From: Cavia porcellus
Taxonomy: Eukaryota; Chordata; Mammalia; Rodentia; Caviidae
Direction of reading: 5' to 3'
Assembly: GCF_034190915.1 (NCBI RefSeq)
Contig: NW_026947547.1
Location: forward strand, 372,001-436,000
Length of the DNA stretch: 64,000 bases
Part shown: piece by piece, positions 46,081-58,469 of the stretch
Layout of the letters: every line of letters begins with the position of its first letter
Numbering within the stretch: the stretch's first letter is position 1
Program-made: the position numbers and the translations under genes
Notes under the pieces: generated by a model
What the model was told of the DNA's origin: nothing
Database searches by the model: none
Seen by the model: the letters and a program-made list of their open reading frames with translations, nothing else

Positions 46081-49000
46081 TTCATTAGTGTTAGTGTTAT
46101 GGTTTGGGTTATGGTTAGGGTTGGGGTTGGGGTTAGGGTTGTGGTTGTGGTTGTCTATAGGTTTATGGCAAGGTTTAGGGATAGGGTTACGGTGAGGCTA
46201 TGGTTTAGATTTGGTTAGGGTTTTTTAGGGTAAGTGTTAGGCTTAGGTTTATGCGTAGGGTAGGGTTAGTGTTAGTGTTAGGGTTAGGGTTGGGTTATGT
46301 TTAGTGTTAGGGTTACAGTTAGGGTTAGGGTTAGGGTTAGATTTATGTATAGGGTTAGGGTTGGGTTTCAGGTTAGGTTTAGGGTTAGGCTTTTGGTTAG
46401 ATTTAAGTTTAGGGTTAATTTAGGGTTGGTTTAGGTTGGTTAGGGTTAGGGTTAGGCTTAGGCTTAGGCTTAGGTTTAGAGTTAGGTTTACATTTGGAGT
46501 TAGGTTTAGTGTCATGGTTGTGTTATGGTTAGGGTTAGGGTTAGGGTTAGGTTTAGGCCTATGGTAGGGTAAGGGTAGCGTTAGGGTTAGGGTACTCTTA
46601 TCGTTAGGATTATGGTTATGGTTATGTTTAGTGTTCGTGTTGTGTTAGGTTTAGGGTTAAGGTTAGGGTTGGGTTACGGTTGCTGTTGGGGTTGTGGTTC
46701 AGGTTGGGTTTGGGGTTGGGTTTGGGGTAAGGTTAGGGTTAGGTTTAGGGTTATGTTTAGGGTAGGGTTAGGCTTAGGGATAGGGTTATGGTTGGGTTAG
46801 TGTTAGGGTTAGGGATAGGTTTAGGGTTGGGTTAGGTTAGGTTTTGTGGTTGTGTTTCGGTTTGATGTTGGCGTTGGGATTTGGGTTAGGGTAAGTGCTA
46901 GGGTAAGTGTTAGGGTTAGGGTTAGGTTTTGTTAGGGTTTTTTAGGCTTAGTGTTAGGGTTAGGGTTAGCATTAGGCTTAGAATTAGGGTAACGCTTAGC
47001 GTTAGGGTTACGGTTTGTGTTAGTGTTAGGGTGGTGTTCGGGTAAGTGTTAGGGTTAGGGTTAGTGTTCGAGTTAGGGTTAGGATTAGGGGTTAGGGTTA
47101 GGGTTAGGTTTAGGGTTGGGTTAGGTTTAGGTTTAGGGTTAGCGTTAGGCTGAGAGCTAGGGTTAGGATTAGAGATAAGATTAGGTTTAGTGTTAGTGTT
47201 AGGGTTAGGGTTGGGTTAGGTTTTATTGTTTGGGTTAGGGTTAGGGTTAGGCTTTGGGTTAGGGTCAGGGTTAGGATCGCGGTTAGCGTTGGGTTAGGGT
47301 TACCGACAGGGTTAGGGTTAGTGTTAGGGTTAGGGTTAGGGTTACAGTTAGGGTTAGGGTTAGGGTTCTAGTTAGGGTTAGGATAAGGGGTTAGGGTTAG
47401 GGTTAGGTTTAGGGTTAGTGTTAGGGTCAGGGTTACGGTTAGTGTTAGGGTTAGGATTAGGGGTTAGGGTTAGTGTTATGGTTAGGGTTGGGTTAGGGTT
47501 AACCTCAGAGTTAGGGTTAGGTTTAGTGATGGTTATGGTTGGTTAGGGTTAGGGTTAGCATTAGGCTTAGGGTTAGGGTAAGGCTTAGGGTTAGGGTTAC
47601 GGTTTGGGTTACTGTTATGGTTAGGGTTCGGTTAGGGTAAGTGTTAGGGTAGGTTTAGGGTTAGGGTTCGAGTTAGGGTTAGGTTTAGGTGTTAGGATTA
47701 GGGTTAGGGTTAGGGTCAGGGTTAGCGTTAGGCTTAGAGCTAGGGTTAGGATTAGAGATAGGATTAGGTTTAGTGTTAGTGTTAGGGTTAGGGTTGGCTT
47801 AGGTTTTATTGTTTGGGTTAGGGTTAGGGTTAGGCTTTGGGTTAGGGTCAGGGTTAGGGTTTGGGTCAGCGTTGGGTTAGGGTTAGGTTCAGGGTTAGGG
47901 TTAGTGTTAGGTTTAGGGTTAGGGGTTAGGGTTAGCTTTGGGTTAGGGTTAAGCTTAGGGTTAGGGTAAGGTTTAGTGATGGTTAGGGTTGGTTAGGTTT
48001 AGGTTTAGCATTAGGCTTAGGGTTAGGGTAAGGCTTAGGGTTAGCGTTACGGTTTGGGTTGGTGCTAGGGTTAGCGTTGGTTTAGGGTAAGTGTTAGGGT
48101 TAGGGTTAGGGTTCGAGTTAGGGTTAGGATTAGGGGTTAGGTTTAGGGTTAGGATGAGGATCAGGTTCAGAGTCAGGGTTAGGGCTAGTGTTACATTTAG
48201 GGTTAGGATTAGGTTTAGGGTTAGGGTTGTGTTAGTTTTATGGATAGGGTTAGTGTTAGGGTTGGATTAGGGTTAGGGTTACGTTTGGGTTAGGTTTTGG
48301 GTTAGGTTATGGTTAGGGTTAGGGTTAAGGTTAGGGGTAGGGTTAGAGTTAGTGTTAGGGTTAGGGTTTCATTAGTGTTAGTATTATGGTTCGGGTTATG
48401 GTTAGGGTTGGGGTTGGCTTTAGGGATGTGGTTGGGGTTGGCGATAGGTTTATGGCAATGTTTAGGGATAGGGTTAGGGTTAGAGTACGGTTTAGATTTG
48501 GTTAGGGTTGCTTAGGGTAAGTGTTTGGCTTAGGTTGATGGGTAGGGTAGGTTTAGTGTTAGGGTAGGGTTAGGGTTGGGTTAGGGTTAGTGTTAGGTTT
48601 ACAGTTAGGGTTAGGATTAGGGTTAGATTTATGTTTAGGTTTAGGTTTGGGTTTCAGGTTAGGGTTAGGGTTAGGCTTTTGTTTAGATTTAAGTTTAGGG
48701 TTAAATTAGGGTTGGTTTCGGTTGGTTAGGGTGAGGGTTAGGCTTAGGTTTAGGCTTAGGTTTAGAGTTAGGGTTACATTTAGAGTTAGATTTAGTGTCA
48801 GGGTTGTGTTACGGTTAGGGTTAGGTTTAGGCCTATGGTAGGGTAAGGGTAGCGTTATGGTTAGGGTAATCTTATCGTTAGGGTTATGGTTATGGTTAGG
48901 GTTAGTGTTCGTGTTGGGTTACGTTTAGGGTTAGGGTTAGGGTTGGGTTAGGGTTGCTTTTGGGGTTGTGGTTCTGGTTGGAGTTGGGGTTGGGTTTGGG

Positions 49001-49489
49001 TTTAAGCTTAGGGTTAGGCTTAGGGTTAGGTTTAGGGTAGGGTTAGGGTTAGGGATAGGGTTAGGGTTGGTTTAGTGTTAGGGTTAGGGATAGGTTTAGG
49101 GTTGGGTTAGGGTAGGGTTTGCGGTTGTGTTTCGGTTTGGGGTTGGCGTTGGCGTTTGGGTTAGGGTAAGTGCTAGGGTTAGGGTTTGGGTTAGATTTAC
49201 GTTTAGGGTTAGGGATGGTTTTCAGGTTAGGGTTAGGTTTAGGCTTTTGGTTAGATTTAAGTTTAGGGTTATTTAAGTGTTGGTTTCGGTTGGTTAGGTT
49301 TAGGGTTAGGCTTAGGCTGAGGCTTATGTTTAGAGTTAGGGTTACATTTAGAGTTAGGTTTAGTGTCAGGGTTGTTTTACGTTTAGGGTTAGGGTTAGTG
49401 TTAGGTTTAGGCCTATGGTAGGGTAAGGGTAGCGTTAGGGTTATTGTACTCTTATCGTTAGGGTTAGGGTTAGAGTTAGGGTTAGGGTT
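46081..49489 (+). repeat. Right mosaic, part 1: A-B-C, D/E series, short H, A-B-C-B
   Basis: The module path after the array is A (46,081), B (TTAGGC triplet near 46,455), C (near 46,846), D-E (E landmark near 47,168), D-E (near 47,751), D, a truncated H (near 48,150-48,300), A (48,367), B, C (near 49,121) and a B fragment joined directly to C near 49,190. Each module is diverged from the array copies. No gene is present in this 3.4 kb. Confidence 0.7.
47960..48540 (+). repeat. Truncated H fused to A, partner of 12,430-13,010
   Basis: D runs into 'gaggatcaggttcagagtc' and then through 'gggttggatta' straight to 'gttacgtttggg' and module A. This is the same shortened path as near 12,630-12,835, at an offset of about 35.5 kb. 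Full H modules have several hundred more bases between these points. Confidence 0.6.
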
Positions 49490-49560
49490 CGGGTTAGGGT
49501 TAGGATTAGTGTTGGGTTAGAGTTAGGGTTAGGATTAGGTTTACGGTTAGGATTAGGGTT

Positions 49561-49782
49561 GGGGTTATGCTTATGGATAGGGTTAGGGTTAATTTTGGGT
49601 TTGGGTTAGGGTTACCCTTGGAGTTAGTGTTACGGTGAGCATGAGGGTTAGGTTAGGGTTAGGATTGGTTTGGGGTTATGCTTATGGATAGGGTTAGGGT
49701 TAATTTTGGGTTTGGGTTAGGGTTACCCTTGGAGTTAGTGTTACGGTGAGGATGAGGGTTAGGTTAGGTTTAGGATTGGTTT
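49561..49782 (+). repeat. 111 bp tandem duplication in module H
   Basis: The word 'ggggttatgcttatggatag' occurs at 49,561 and 49,672. Each unit continues through 'gttaattttgggtttggg', 'gttacccttggag' and 'gttacggtga'. The units differ by very few bases ('gagcatgag' against 'gaggatgag'). Confidence 0.9.
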
Positions 49783-49946
49783 AGAGTTAGGGTGAGGATT
49801 ATGGTTAGGGTCAGGGTGAGGATCAGGTTCAGAGTCAGGGTTAGGGCTAGTGTTAGATTTAGGGTTAGGGTTAGGTTTAGGGTTAGGGTTTTGTTAGTTT
49901 TAGGGATAGGGTTCGTGTTTGGGTTGTGTTAGGGTTAGTGTTAGGT

Positions 49947-49981
<35 letters not shown>

Positions 49982-51219
49982 GGTTGGGTTAGGATTAACC
50001 TTAGGGTTAGGGTTAGGTTTAGTGATGGTTAGGGTTGGTTAGGTTTAGGCTTAGCATTAGGCTTAGGGTTAGTGTAAGTCTTAGGGTTAGGGTTACGGTT
50101 TGGGTTAGTGTTAGGGTTAGGGTTGGTTTAGGGTAAGTGTTAGGGTTAGGGTTAGGGTTCGAGTTAGGGTTAGGATTAGGTGTTAGGGTTAGGGTTAGGG
50201 TTAGGGTTGGGTTAGGGTTAGGGTCAGGGTTAGCATTAGGCTTAGAGCTAGGTTTAGGATTAGAGATAAGATTAGGTTAAGTGTTAGTGTTAGGGTTAGG
50301 GCTGGGTTAGGTTTTATTTTTTGGGTTAGGGTTAGGGTTAAGCTTTGGGTTAGGTTCAGGGTTAGGATTAGTGTTAGCGTTGGGTTAGGGTTAGGGTCAG
50401 GGTTAGGGTTAGTGTTAAGGTTAGGGGTTAGGGTTAGTGTAAGGGTTAGTGTTGGGTGAGGGTTAGCCTTAGGGTTAGGGTAAGGGATAGTGATGGTTAG
50501 GGTTGATTAGGTGTAGGCTTATGGTTACGGTTACGGTTACATTTAGGTTTAGGTTAGGGTTAGGGTTAGGTTGAGGGTTAGGTTTAGGTTAGTTTTAGGG
50601 TTAGTGTTTGGGTTAGGGTAGGAAAAGAGTTATGGTTGGGTTGGGTTAGGGATAGGGTTAAGTTTATTGTTAGCATTAGGTTTAGGTGTTAGGGTTAGTG
50701 TTAGGGTTTGGGTTAGGGTTAGGTATACGTTTGGGTTAGGTTTAGGGTTAGGGTTAGGCTTAGCATAAGGGTTAGGTTTAGGTTTAGGGTTAGAGTTAGG
50801 GTGAGGGTTTAGGGTTGGGGTTAGGGTTAGGGTTAGTGTTAGGGTTAGGGTTAGGTGTTAGGTTTAGAGTTAGGGTTAGGATTGGGTTAGGGTTAGGCTT
50901 AGGGTTAGGGTTAGGCTTAGGGTTAGGGTTAGTTTTAGTGTTGGTAGGGTTCATTAGGGACAGGGTTAGGGTTAGGGTTACAGTTAGGTTTAGATTAGGT
51001 TTCAGGTTAGGCTTAGGTTTAGGGTTATCGTTGGGATTAGAGTTAAGGTTGGTTCGGGTTAGTGTTAGTCTTAGGTTTATGGTCATCATTAGGTTTAGGT
51101 GTTAGGGTTAGGGTTAGTGTTTGGGTTAGGATTAGGTATAGGGTTGGGTTCGGTTTCGGGTTAGGGTTAGGTTTCGGATGGGTTAGGTTTTGAATTAAGT
51201 TTGGATTAGTGTTAGGGTT

Positions 51220-51640
51220 AGGGTTAGCGTTAAGGTTAGGGTGAGCGTTAAGGTTGTGGTTAACGTTTGGGTTAGGGTTAGATTATAGTTAGGCTTAGAG
51301 TTAGGGTTAGGGTTACGTTTAGTGTTGGATTAGGTGTAAGTTTAGAGTTAGTGTTACGGTTATGGTTAGGGTTAGTTTAAGGTTAGGGTTAGAGTTGGGG
51401 TTAGGCTTTGTGTGGGGGTAAGGGATAGGGTTAGGTTTAGGGCTAGGGTTAGGGTTAAGGTTAGGATTAACGTTTGGGTTAGGGTTGGATTAGGGTTAGG
51501 CTTAGAGTTAGGGTTAGGGTTACGTTTAGGTTGGATTAGGTGTAAGTTTAGAGTTAGTGTTACGGTTAAGATTAGGGTTAGTTTAAGGTTAGGGTTAGAG
51601 TTGGGGTTAGGCTTTGGTTGGGGGTAAGGTTTAGGGTTAG
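51220..51640 (+). repeat. ~207 bp tandem duplication within module G
   Basis: The word 'taacgtttgggttaggg' occurs at 51,261 and 51,468, each followed by 'ggcttagag', 'gttggattaggtgtaag' and 'gttggggttaggcttt'. The partner repeat at about 62,940-63,130 has this segment once, and it resembles the second unit here more ('gggttggattaggg'). The duplication therefore either arose in this copy or was lost from the other. Confidence 0.8.
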
Positions 51641-52502
51641 TGTTAGGTCTAGGGTTAGGGTTAGGCTTAGGGTTTGAGTGTTAGGGTTAGTGTTGGAGGT
51701 TTAGGGTAAAATTTAGGGTTAGGGCTCAGGTTAAATGTAGCGTTCGGTTTAGGGTTAGGGTTAGGTTAGGTTTAGGTTTAGGGTTAGGGCTAGGATTAGG
51801 ATTACTGGGTTATGGTTATGGTTAGGGTTAGGGTTACATTTGGCTTAGCGTTAGGTTAATGGTTAGGTTTGTGTTAGTATTAGGGATAGGGTTAGTGTTA
51901 AGGTTTGGTTAGGGTTAGGGTTATGGTTAGGCTTAGCGTAAGGGTTAGGTTTAGGGTTAGTGTTGGGTTATAGTTAGAGTTTAGGTTTAGGGTTGGGTTA
52001 GGGTTAGGCTTAGTGTTAGGGTTAGGTTTAGTTTTGGTTAGGGTTCGTTAGGGATAGGGTTATGGTTAGGGTTACGGTTAGGTTTAGATTAGGGTTCCGT
52101 TTAGGGTTAGGGTTATGTTTTGGGTTAGGGTTGGGTTAGGGTTAGTTTTAGGGTTCGGGTTGGGTTAGTGTTAGGCTTAGGGCTAGGGTTAGGGTTACGT
52201 TGGTGTTATGTTTTGGGTTACGTTATGGTTAGGTTTAGGGTTAAGGTTAGGGGTAGGGTTAGAGTTAGTGTTAGGGTTAGGGTTTCATTAGCGTTAGTGT
52301 TATGGTTCGGGTTATGGTTAGGGTTGGGGTTGGAGTTAGGGTTGAGGTTCTGGTTGTCGATAGGTTTATGGCAAGATTTAGGGATAGCGTTAGGGTTAGG
52401 CTACGGTTTAGATTTGGTTAGGGTTGGTTAGGGTAAGTGTTAGGCTTAAGTTTATGGGTAGGGTAGGTTTACTGTTAGGGTTAGGGTTAGGGTTGGGTTA
52501 TG

Positions 52503-54229
52503 TTTAGTGTTAGGGTTACAGTTAGGCTTAGGCTTAGGGTTAGATTTATGTTTAGGGTTAGGGTTGGGTTTCAGGTTAGGTTTAGGGTTAGGCTTTTGGT
52601 TAGATTTAAGTTTAGGGTTAATTTAGGGTTGGTTTTGGTTGGTTAGGGTTAGGGTTAGCGTTAAGGTTAGGTTTAGCGTTTGGGTTAGGGTTAGATTAGG
52701 GTTAGGCTTAGAGTTAGGGTTAGGGTTACGTTTAGTGTTCGGTTAGGTGTTGGGTTAGAGTTAGTGTTAGGGTTAGGGTTAGTTTAAGGTTAGGGTTAGA
52801 GTTGGGGTTATGCTTCAGTGGGTGTAAGGGTTAGGGTTAGGGTTAGGGCTAGGGTTAGGGTTTGAGGGTTAGGATTAGTGTTGGAGGGTTAGGGTAAAAT
52901 TTAGGGTTAGGGCTCGGGTTAGGTGTAGCGTTGGTTTAGGCTTAGGGTTAGGTTAGGTTTAGGTTTAGGGTTCGGGCTTGGGTTAGGATTAGTGTTGGGT
53001 TAGAGTTAGGGTTAGGGTTAGGTTTACGGTTAGGATTAGGGTTAGGGGTCATGCTTATGGATAGGGTTAATGTTAGTTTTTGATTAGGGTTAGGGTTAGC
53101 TTTGGGGTTAGCGTTAGGTTGAGGGTGAGGGTTAGGTTAGTGTTAGGATTGGTTTAGAGTTAGGGTGAGGATTAGGGTTAGGATTAGGGTTAGGATCAGG
53201 TTCAGAGTCGGGTTAGGGCTAGTATTAGGGTTAGGGTTAGGGTTAGGGTTAGTATGTGTTAGTGTTAGGGATAGGGTTAGTGTTAGGGTTTGGTTAGGGT
53301 TAGGGTTAGGGTTAGGGTTAGGGTTAGTGTTATTGGGTTATGATTAGGGTTATGGTTAGGTTTATGGTTGGGTTTGGGTTAGGGTTAGGGTTAGGGTTAG
53401 GGTTATGTTTTGGGTTAGGGTTGGGTTAGGGTTAGTAATAGGGTTATTGTCAGCGTTAGGGTTAGTGTTAGGGTTAGGGTTAGGGGTTAGGGTTAGTGTT
53501 AGGGTTAGGGTTGAGTTAGGGTTAACCTTAGGGTTAGGGTTAGGTTTAGTGATGGTTAGGGTTGGTTAGGGTTAGGGTTAGCATTAGGCTTAGGGTTAGG
53601 GTAAGGCTTAGGGTTAGGGTTACGATTTGTGTTAGTGTTAGGGTTTGGGTGGGGTTAGGGTGAGTGTTAGGGTTAGGGTTAAGGTTAGGGTTCGAGTTAG
53701 GGTTAGGATGAGGGGTTTGGGATAGGGTTAGGGTTAGGGTTGGGTTAGGGTTCGGGTTAGGGTCAGAGTTAGCGTTAGGCTTATAGCTAGGGTTAGGATT
53801 AGAGATAGGTTTAGGTTTAATGTTAGTGTTAGGGTTACGGTTGGGTTAGGTTTTATTGTTTGGGTTAGGGATAGGGTTAGGCTTTGGGTTAGGGTCTGAG
53901 TTAGGGTTAGGGATAGCATTGGGTTAGGGTTAGGGTCAGGATTAGGGTTAGTGTTAGGGTTAGGGTTAGGGGTTAGGGTTAGGCTTAGGGTTGGGTTAGG
54001 GTTAATCTTAGGGTTTGGGTAATGTTTAGTGATGGTTAGAGTTGGTTAGGTTTAGGTTAGCATTAGGCTTAGGGTTAGGGTAAGGCTTAGGGTAAGGTTT
54101 ACGGTTTGGGTTAGTGTTAGTGTTAGGGTTGATTTAGGGTAAGTGTTAGGGTTAGGGTTAGGGTTCGAGGTAGTGTTAGGATTAGGGTTTAGAGTTAGGG
54201 TTAGGATTAGAGTGAGGATTAGGTTTAGT
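52503..54229 (+). repeat. Right mosaic, part 2: B fragment, G, H, D/E
   Basis: A shortened B (to about 52,640) joins the end of G (to about 52,920), then H (about 52,920-53,440; 'catgcttatgg' near 53,049). D and E follow (E landmark near 53,798) with further D to about 54,190. The G-H part resembles 4,100-4,870. No gene is present. Confidence 0.65.
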
Positions 54230-57200
54230 GTTAGTGTTAAGTTAGGTTTAAGTTTAGGGTTAGGGTTAGGGTTAGGATTAGTGTTGGGTTAGAGTTAGGG
54301 TTAGGATTAGGTTTATGGTTAGGATTAGGGTTAGGGTTAGATTAAGGCCTATGGTAGAGTAAGGGTAGCGTTAGGGTTAGGGTAATCTTATCATTAGGGT
54401 TATGGTTATGGTTAGGGTTAGGGTTCGTGTTGGGTTAGGTTTAGGGTTAGGGTTAGGGTTGGTTTAGGGTTGCTGTTGGGGTTGTGGTTCAGGTTGGGGT
54501 TGGGGTTGTGTTTGGGTTTAAGGTTAGGGTTATGTTTAGGGTTAGTGTTAGGTTTAGGGTAGGGTTAGGGTTAGGGATAGGGTTAGTGTTGGGTTAGTGT
54601 TAGGGTTAGGGATAGGTTTAGGGTTGGGTTAGGGTAGGGTTTGCCGTTGTGTTTCGGTTTGGGGTTAGCGTTGGGGTTTGGGTTAGGGTAAGTGCTAGCG
54701 TTAGGGTTAGGGTTAGGGTTAAGTTTGGTTAGGGTTGGTTAGGCTTAGGGTTAGTGTTAGGGTTAGCATTAGGCTGAGGGTTAGGGTTAGGCTTAGGGTT
54801 AGGCTTACGGTTTGGGTTAGTGTTAGGGTTAGGGTTGGGTTAGGGTAAGGGTTAGGGTTAGGGTTAGGGTTCGAGTTAGGCTTAGGATTAGGGGTTAGGT
54901 TTAGGTTTAGGGTTCGGATAGGGTTAGGGTTAGGGTCAGGGTTAGCATTAGGCTTAGGGCTAGGGTTAGGATTAGAGATAGGATTAGGTTTAATGTTAGT
55001 GTTCGGGTTAGAGTTGGGTTAGGTTTTATTGTTTGGGTTAGGGATAGGTTTAGGCTTTGGTTTAGGGTCAAGGTTAGGGTTAGGGTTAGTGTTGGTTTAG
55101 GGTTAGTTTTAGGGTTAGGGTTAGGGTTAGGGTTAGGGTGAGGATCAGGTTCAGAGTCAGGGTTAGGGCTACTGTTAGAGTTAGGGTTAGGGTTAGGTTT
55201 AGGGTTAGGGTTGTGTTAGTGTTAGGGATAGGGTTAATGTTAGGGTTGGGTTAGGGTTAGGTTGAGGGTTAGTGTTATTGGGTTATGGATAGGGTTATGG
55301 TTAGGTTTATGGTTGGGTTTGGGTTAGGGTTAGGGTTAGGGTTAGGTTTAGGGTTATGTTTTGGGTTAGGTTTGGGTTAGGGTTATTATTAGGGATCCGG
55401 TTGGGATAGTGTTAGGGTTAGGGCTAGGGTTAGGGTTACGTTTGGGTTAGGTTTTGGATTAGGTTATGGTTATGGTTAGGGTTAGGGTTAGGGTTTCATT
55501 AGTTTTAGTGTTATGGTTCAGGTTATGGTTAGGGTTGGGGTTGGGGTTAGCGTTGTGGTTGTGGTTGGCGATAGGTTTACGGTAAGGTTGAGGTATAGGG
55601 TTAGGGTTAGGGTACGGTTTAGATTTGGTTAGGGTTGGTTAGTGTAAGTGTTAGGCTTAGGTTTATGGGTAGGGAAGGGTTAGTGTTAGGGTTAGGAATA
55701 GGGTTGGGTTAGGTTTACTGTTAGGGTTACCGTTAGGGTTAGGGTTAGGGTTAGATTTACGTTTAGGGTTAGGGTTGGGTTTAAGGTTAGGGTGAGGTTT
55801 AGGCTTTTTGTTAGATTTAAGTTTAGGGTTATTTTAGTGTTGGTTTCGGTTGGTTAGGGTTAGGGTTAGGGTTAGGCTTAGGCTTAGGCTTAGGTTTAGA
55901 GTTAGGGTTACATTTAGAGTTAGGTTTAGTGTCAGGTTTGTGTTATGTTTAGGGTTAGGGTTAGTGTTAGGTTTAGGCCTATGGGAGGGTAAGGGTAGCG
56001 TTAGGGTTAGGGTACTCTTATCGTTAGGGTTATGTTTATGGTTAGGGTTCATGTTGGGTTAGGTTTAGTGTTAGGGTTAGGGTTGGGTTAGGTTTGCTGT
56101 TGGGGTTGTGGTTCAGGTTGGGATTGGGGTTGGGTTTTTGTTTCAGGACAGGGTTATGTGTAGGGTTAGGGTTAGTGTTAGGGTAGTGTTAGGGTGAGGG
56201 ATAGGGTTAGGGTTGGGTTAGAGTTAGGGTTAGGGAATGGTTTAGTGTTGGGTTAGGGTAGGGTTTGCGGTTGTGTTTTGGTTTGGGGTTGGCGTTGGGG
56301 TTTGTGTTAGGGTAAGTGATAGTGTGAGGGTTAGGGTTAGGGTTAGGGTTAGGGTTAGGGTTAGGGTTAGGATTATGGGTTAGGGTTAGGTTTAGGGTTC
56401 GGTTAGGGTTAGGGTTAGGGTCAGGGTTAGCATTAGGCTTAGGGCTAGGGTTAGGAATAGAGATAGGATTAGGTTTAGTGTTAGTGTTAGGGTTAGGGTT
56501 GGGTTAGGTTTTATTGTTTGGGTTAGGGATAGGATTAGGCTTTGGTTTAGGGTCGGGGTAAGGGTTAGTGTTAGCGTTGGGTTAGGGTTAGGATTAGGTT
56601 TAGGGTTGGGGATACTATTAGGGGTAGGGTTAAGTTAAATGTTAGAGGTACTGTTAGGGTTGGGTTTGGGTTATCGTTATGGTTAGGGTTAGGGTTAGGG
56701 TTCGGGTTGGGATTAGAGTTAAGGTTGGTTTGGGTTAAGGCTAGGGTTAGGTTTATGGTCAGCATTAGGTTTAGTTGTTAGGGTTATGGTTAGTGTTTGT
56801 GTTAGGGTTAGGTATAGGGTTGGGTTTGGTTTCGGGTTAGAGTTAGGTTTAGGGTTAGGTTAGGTTTAGAATTAGGGTTGGGTTAGGGTTAGGGTTAGGG
56901 TTAGCGTTAAGGTTAGGTTTAGCGTTTCGGTTAGGGTTAGATTAGGGTTAGGCTTAGAGTTATGGTTAGGGTTACGTTTAGTTTTCGGGTAGGTGTTGGC
57001 TTAGAGTTAGTGTTAGGGTTAGGGTTAGTTTCAGGTTAGGGTTAGTGTTGGGGTTCGGCTTGAGTGGGTGTAACGGTTAGGGTTATGGTTATGGTTAGGG
57101 TTAGGGTTTGAGGGTTAGGGTTAGTGTTGGAGGGTTAGGGTAAAATTTACGGTTAGGGCTTGGGTTAGGTGTGGCATTGGTTTAGGGTTAGGGTTAAGTT

Positions 57201-57559
57201 AGGTTTAAGTTTAGGGTTAGGGTTAGGATTAGTGTTGGGTTAGAGTTAGGGTTAGGATTAGGTTTACGGTTAGGATTATGGTTAGGGGTTATATTTATGG
57301 ATAGGATTAGGGTTAATATTGGGTTAGGGTTAGGGTTACCCTTGGGGTTAGTGTTAGGGTTAGTATGAGGGTTAGGTTAGGGCTAGGATTGGTTTAGAGT
57401 TAGGGTGAGGATTAGGGTTAGGGTCAGGTTGAGGATCAGCTTCAGAGTCAGGGTTAGGGCTAGTGTTAGATTTAAGGTTAGGGTTTGGTTTAGGGTTAGG
57501 GTTATGTTAGAGTTAGTGATAGGGTTATTGTTAGGGTTGGTTTAGGGTTAGTGTTAGGT

Positions 57560-57594
<35 letters not shown>

Positions 57595-58431
57595 GGTTGG
57601 GTTAGGGTTAACCTTAGGGTTAGTGTTAGGTTTAGTGATGGTTAAGGTTGGTTAGGTTTAGGCTTAGAATCAGGCTTAGGGTTAGTGTAAGTCTTAGGGT
57701 TAGGTTTACGGTTTGGGTTAGTGTTAGGGTTAGGGTTGGTTTAGGGTAAGTGTTAGGGTTAGGTTTAGGGTTTGAGTAAGGTTTAGGATTAGGGTTTAGG
57801 TTTAGGGTTAGGGTTACTGTTAGGGTTGGGTTAGGGTTAGGGTCAGGGTTAGTGTTAGGCTTAGAGCTAGGTTTAGGATTAGAGATAAGTTTAGGTTTAG
57901 TGTTTTTGTTAGGGTTAGGGTTGGGATAGGTTTCATTGTTTATGTTACGGTTAGGGTTAGGCTTTGGGTTAGGGTCAGGGTTAGGATTAGGGTTAGCGTT
58001 GGGTTAGGGTTAGGGTCAGGGGTAGGGTTAGTGTTATTGTTAGGGGTTAGGGTTAGGGTAAGGTTTAGGGTTGGGATAGGGTTAGCCTTAGGGTTAGGGT
58101 TAGGTTTAGTGATGGTTAGGGTTGGTTAGGGGTAGGCTTAATGTTAGGGTTACGGTTACATTTAGGTTTAGGTTAGGGTTACGTTGAGGGTTAGATTTAG
58201 GTTTAGGTTTAGGGTTAGAGTTTGGGTTAGGGTAGGAATAGAGTTATGGTTGGGTTGGGTTAGGGATAGGGTTAAGTTTATGGTTAGCATTAGGTTTAGG
58301 TGTTAGGGTTAGTGTTAGGTTTTGTGTTAGGGTTAGGTATACGTTTGGGTTAGGTTTAGGGTTAGGGTTAGGCTTAGCATAAGGGTTAGGGTTAGGTTTA
58401 GGGTTAGAGTTAGGGTGAGGGTTTATGGTTG

Positions 58432-58469
<38 letters not shown>

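Larger units (their letters stand above)
49490..52502 (+). repeat. Long near-identical repeat, left copy (partner 61,250-64,000)
   Basis: From the H-type word 'gattagggttggggttatgc' near 49,551 to 52,502, sequence matches 61,250 to the window end with only scattered substitutions. The offset is 11,759 at the left, 11,722 near 50,800 and 11,498 near 52,170. Two indels explain this: about 36 bp near 50,155 and about 224 bp near 51,240-51,470 are present here and absent from the partner. The match is cut off by the window edge, so its true right end is unknown. Confidence 0.88.

Noticed and set aside
50796..51105. Pair of overlapping ~96-codon frames repeated identically near 62,518-62,827
   Set aside because: Identity follows from the large segmental duplication. 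Both strands are open at once and composition is purely hexamer-derived.
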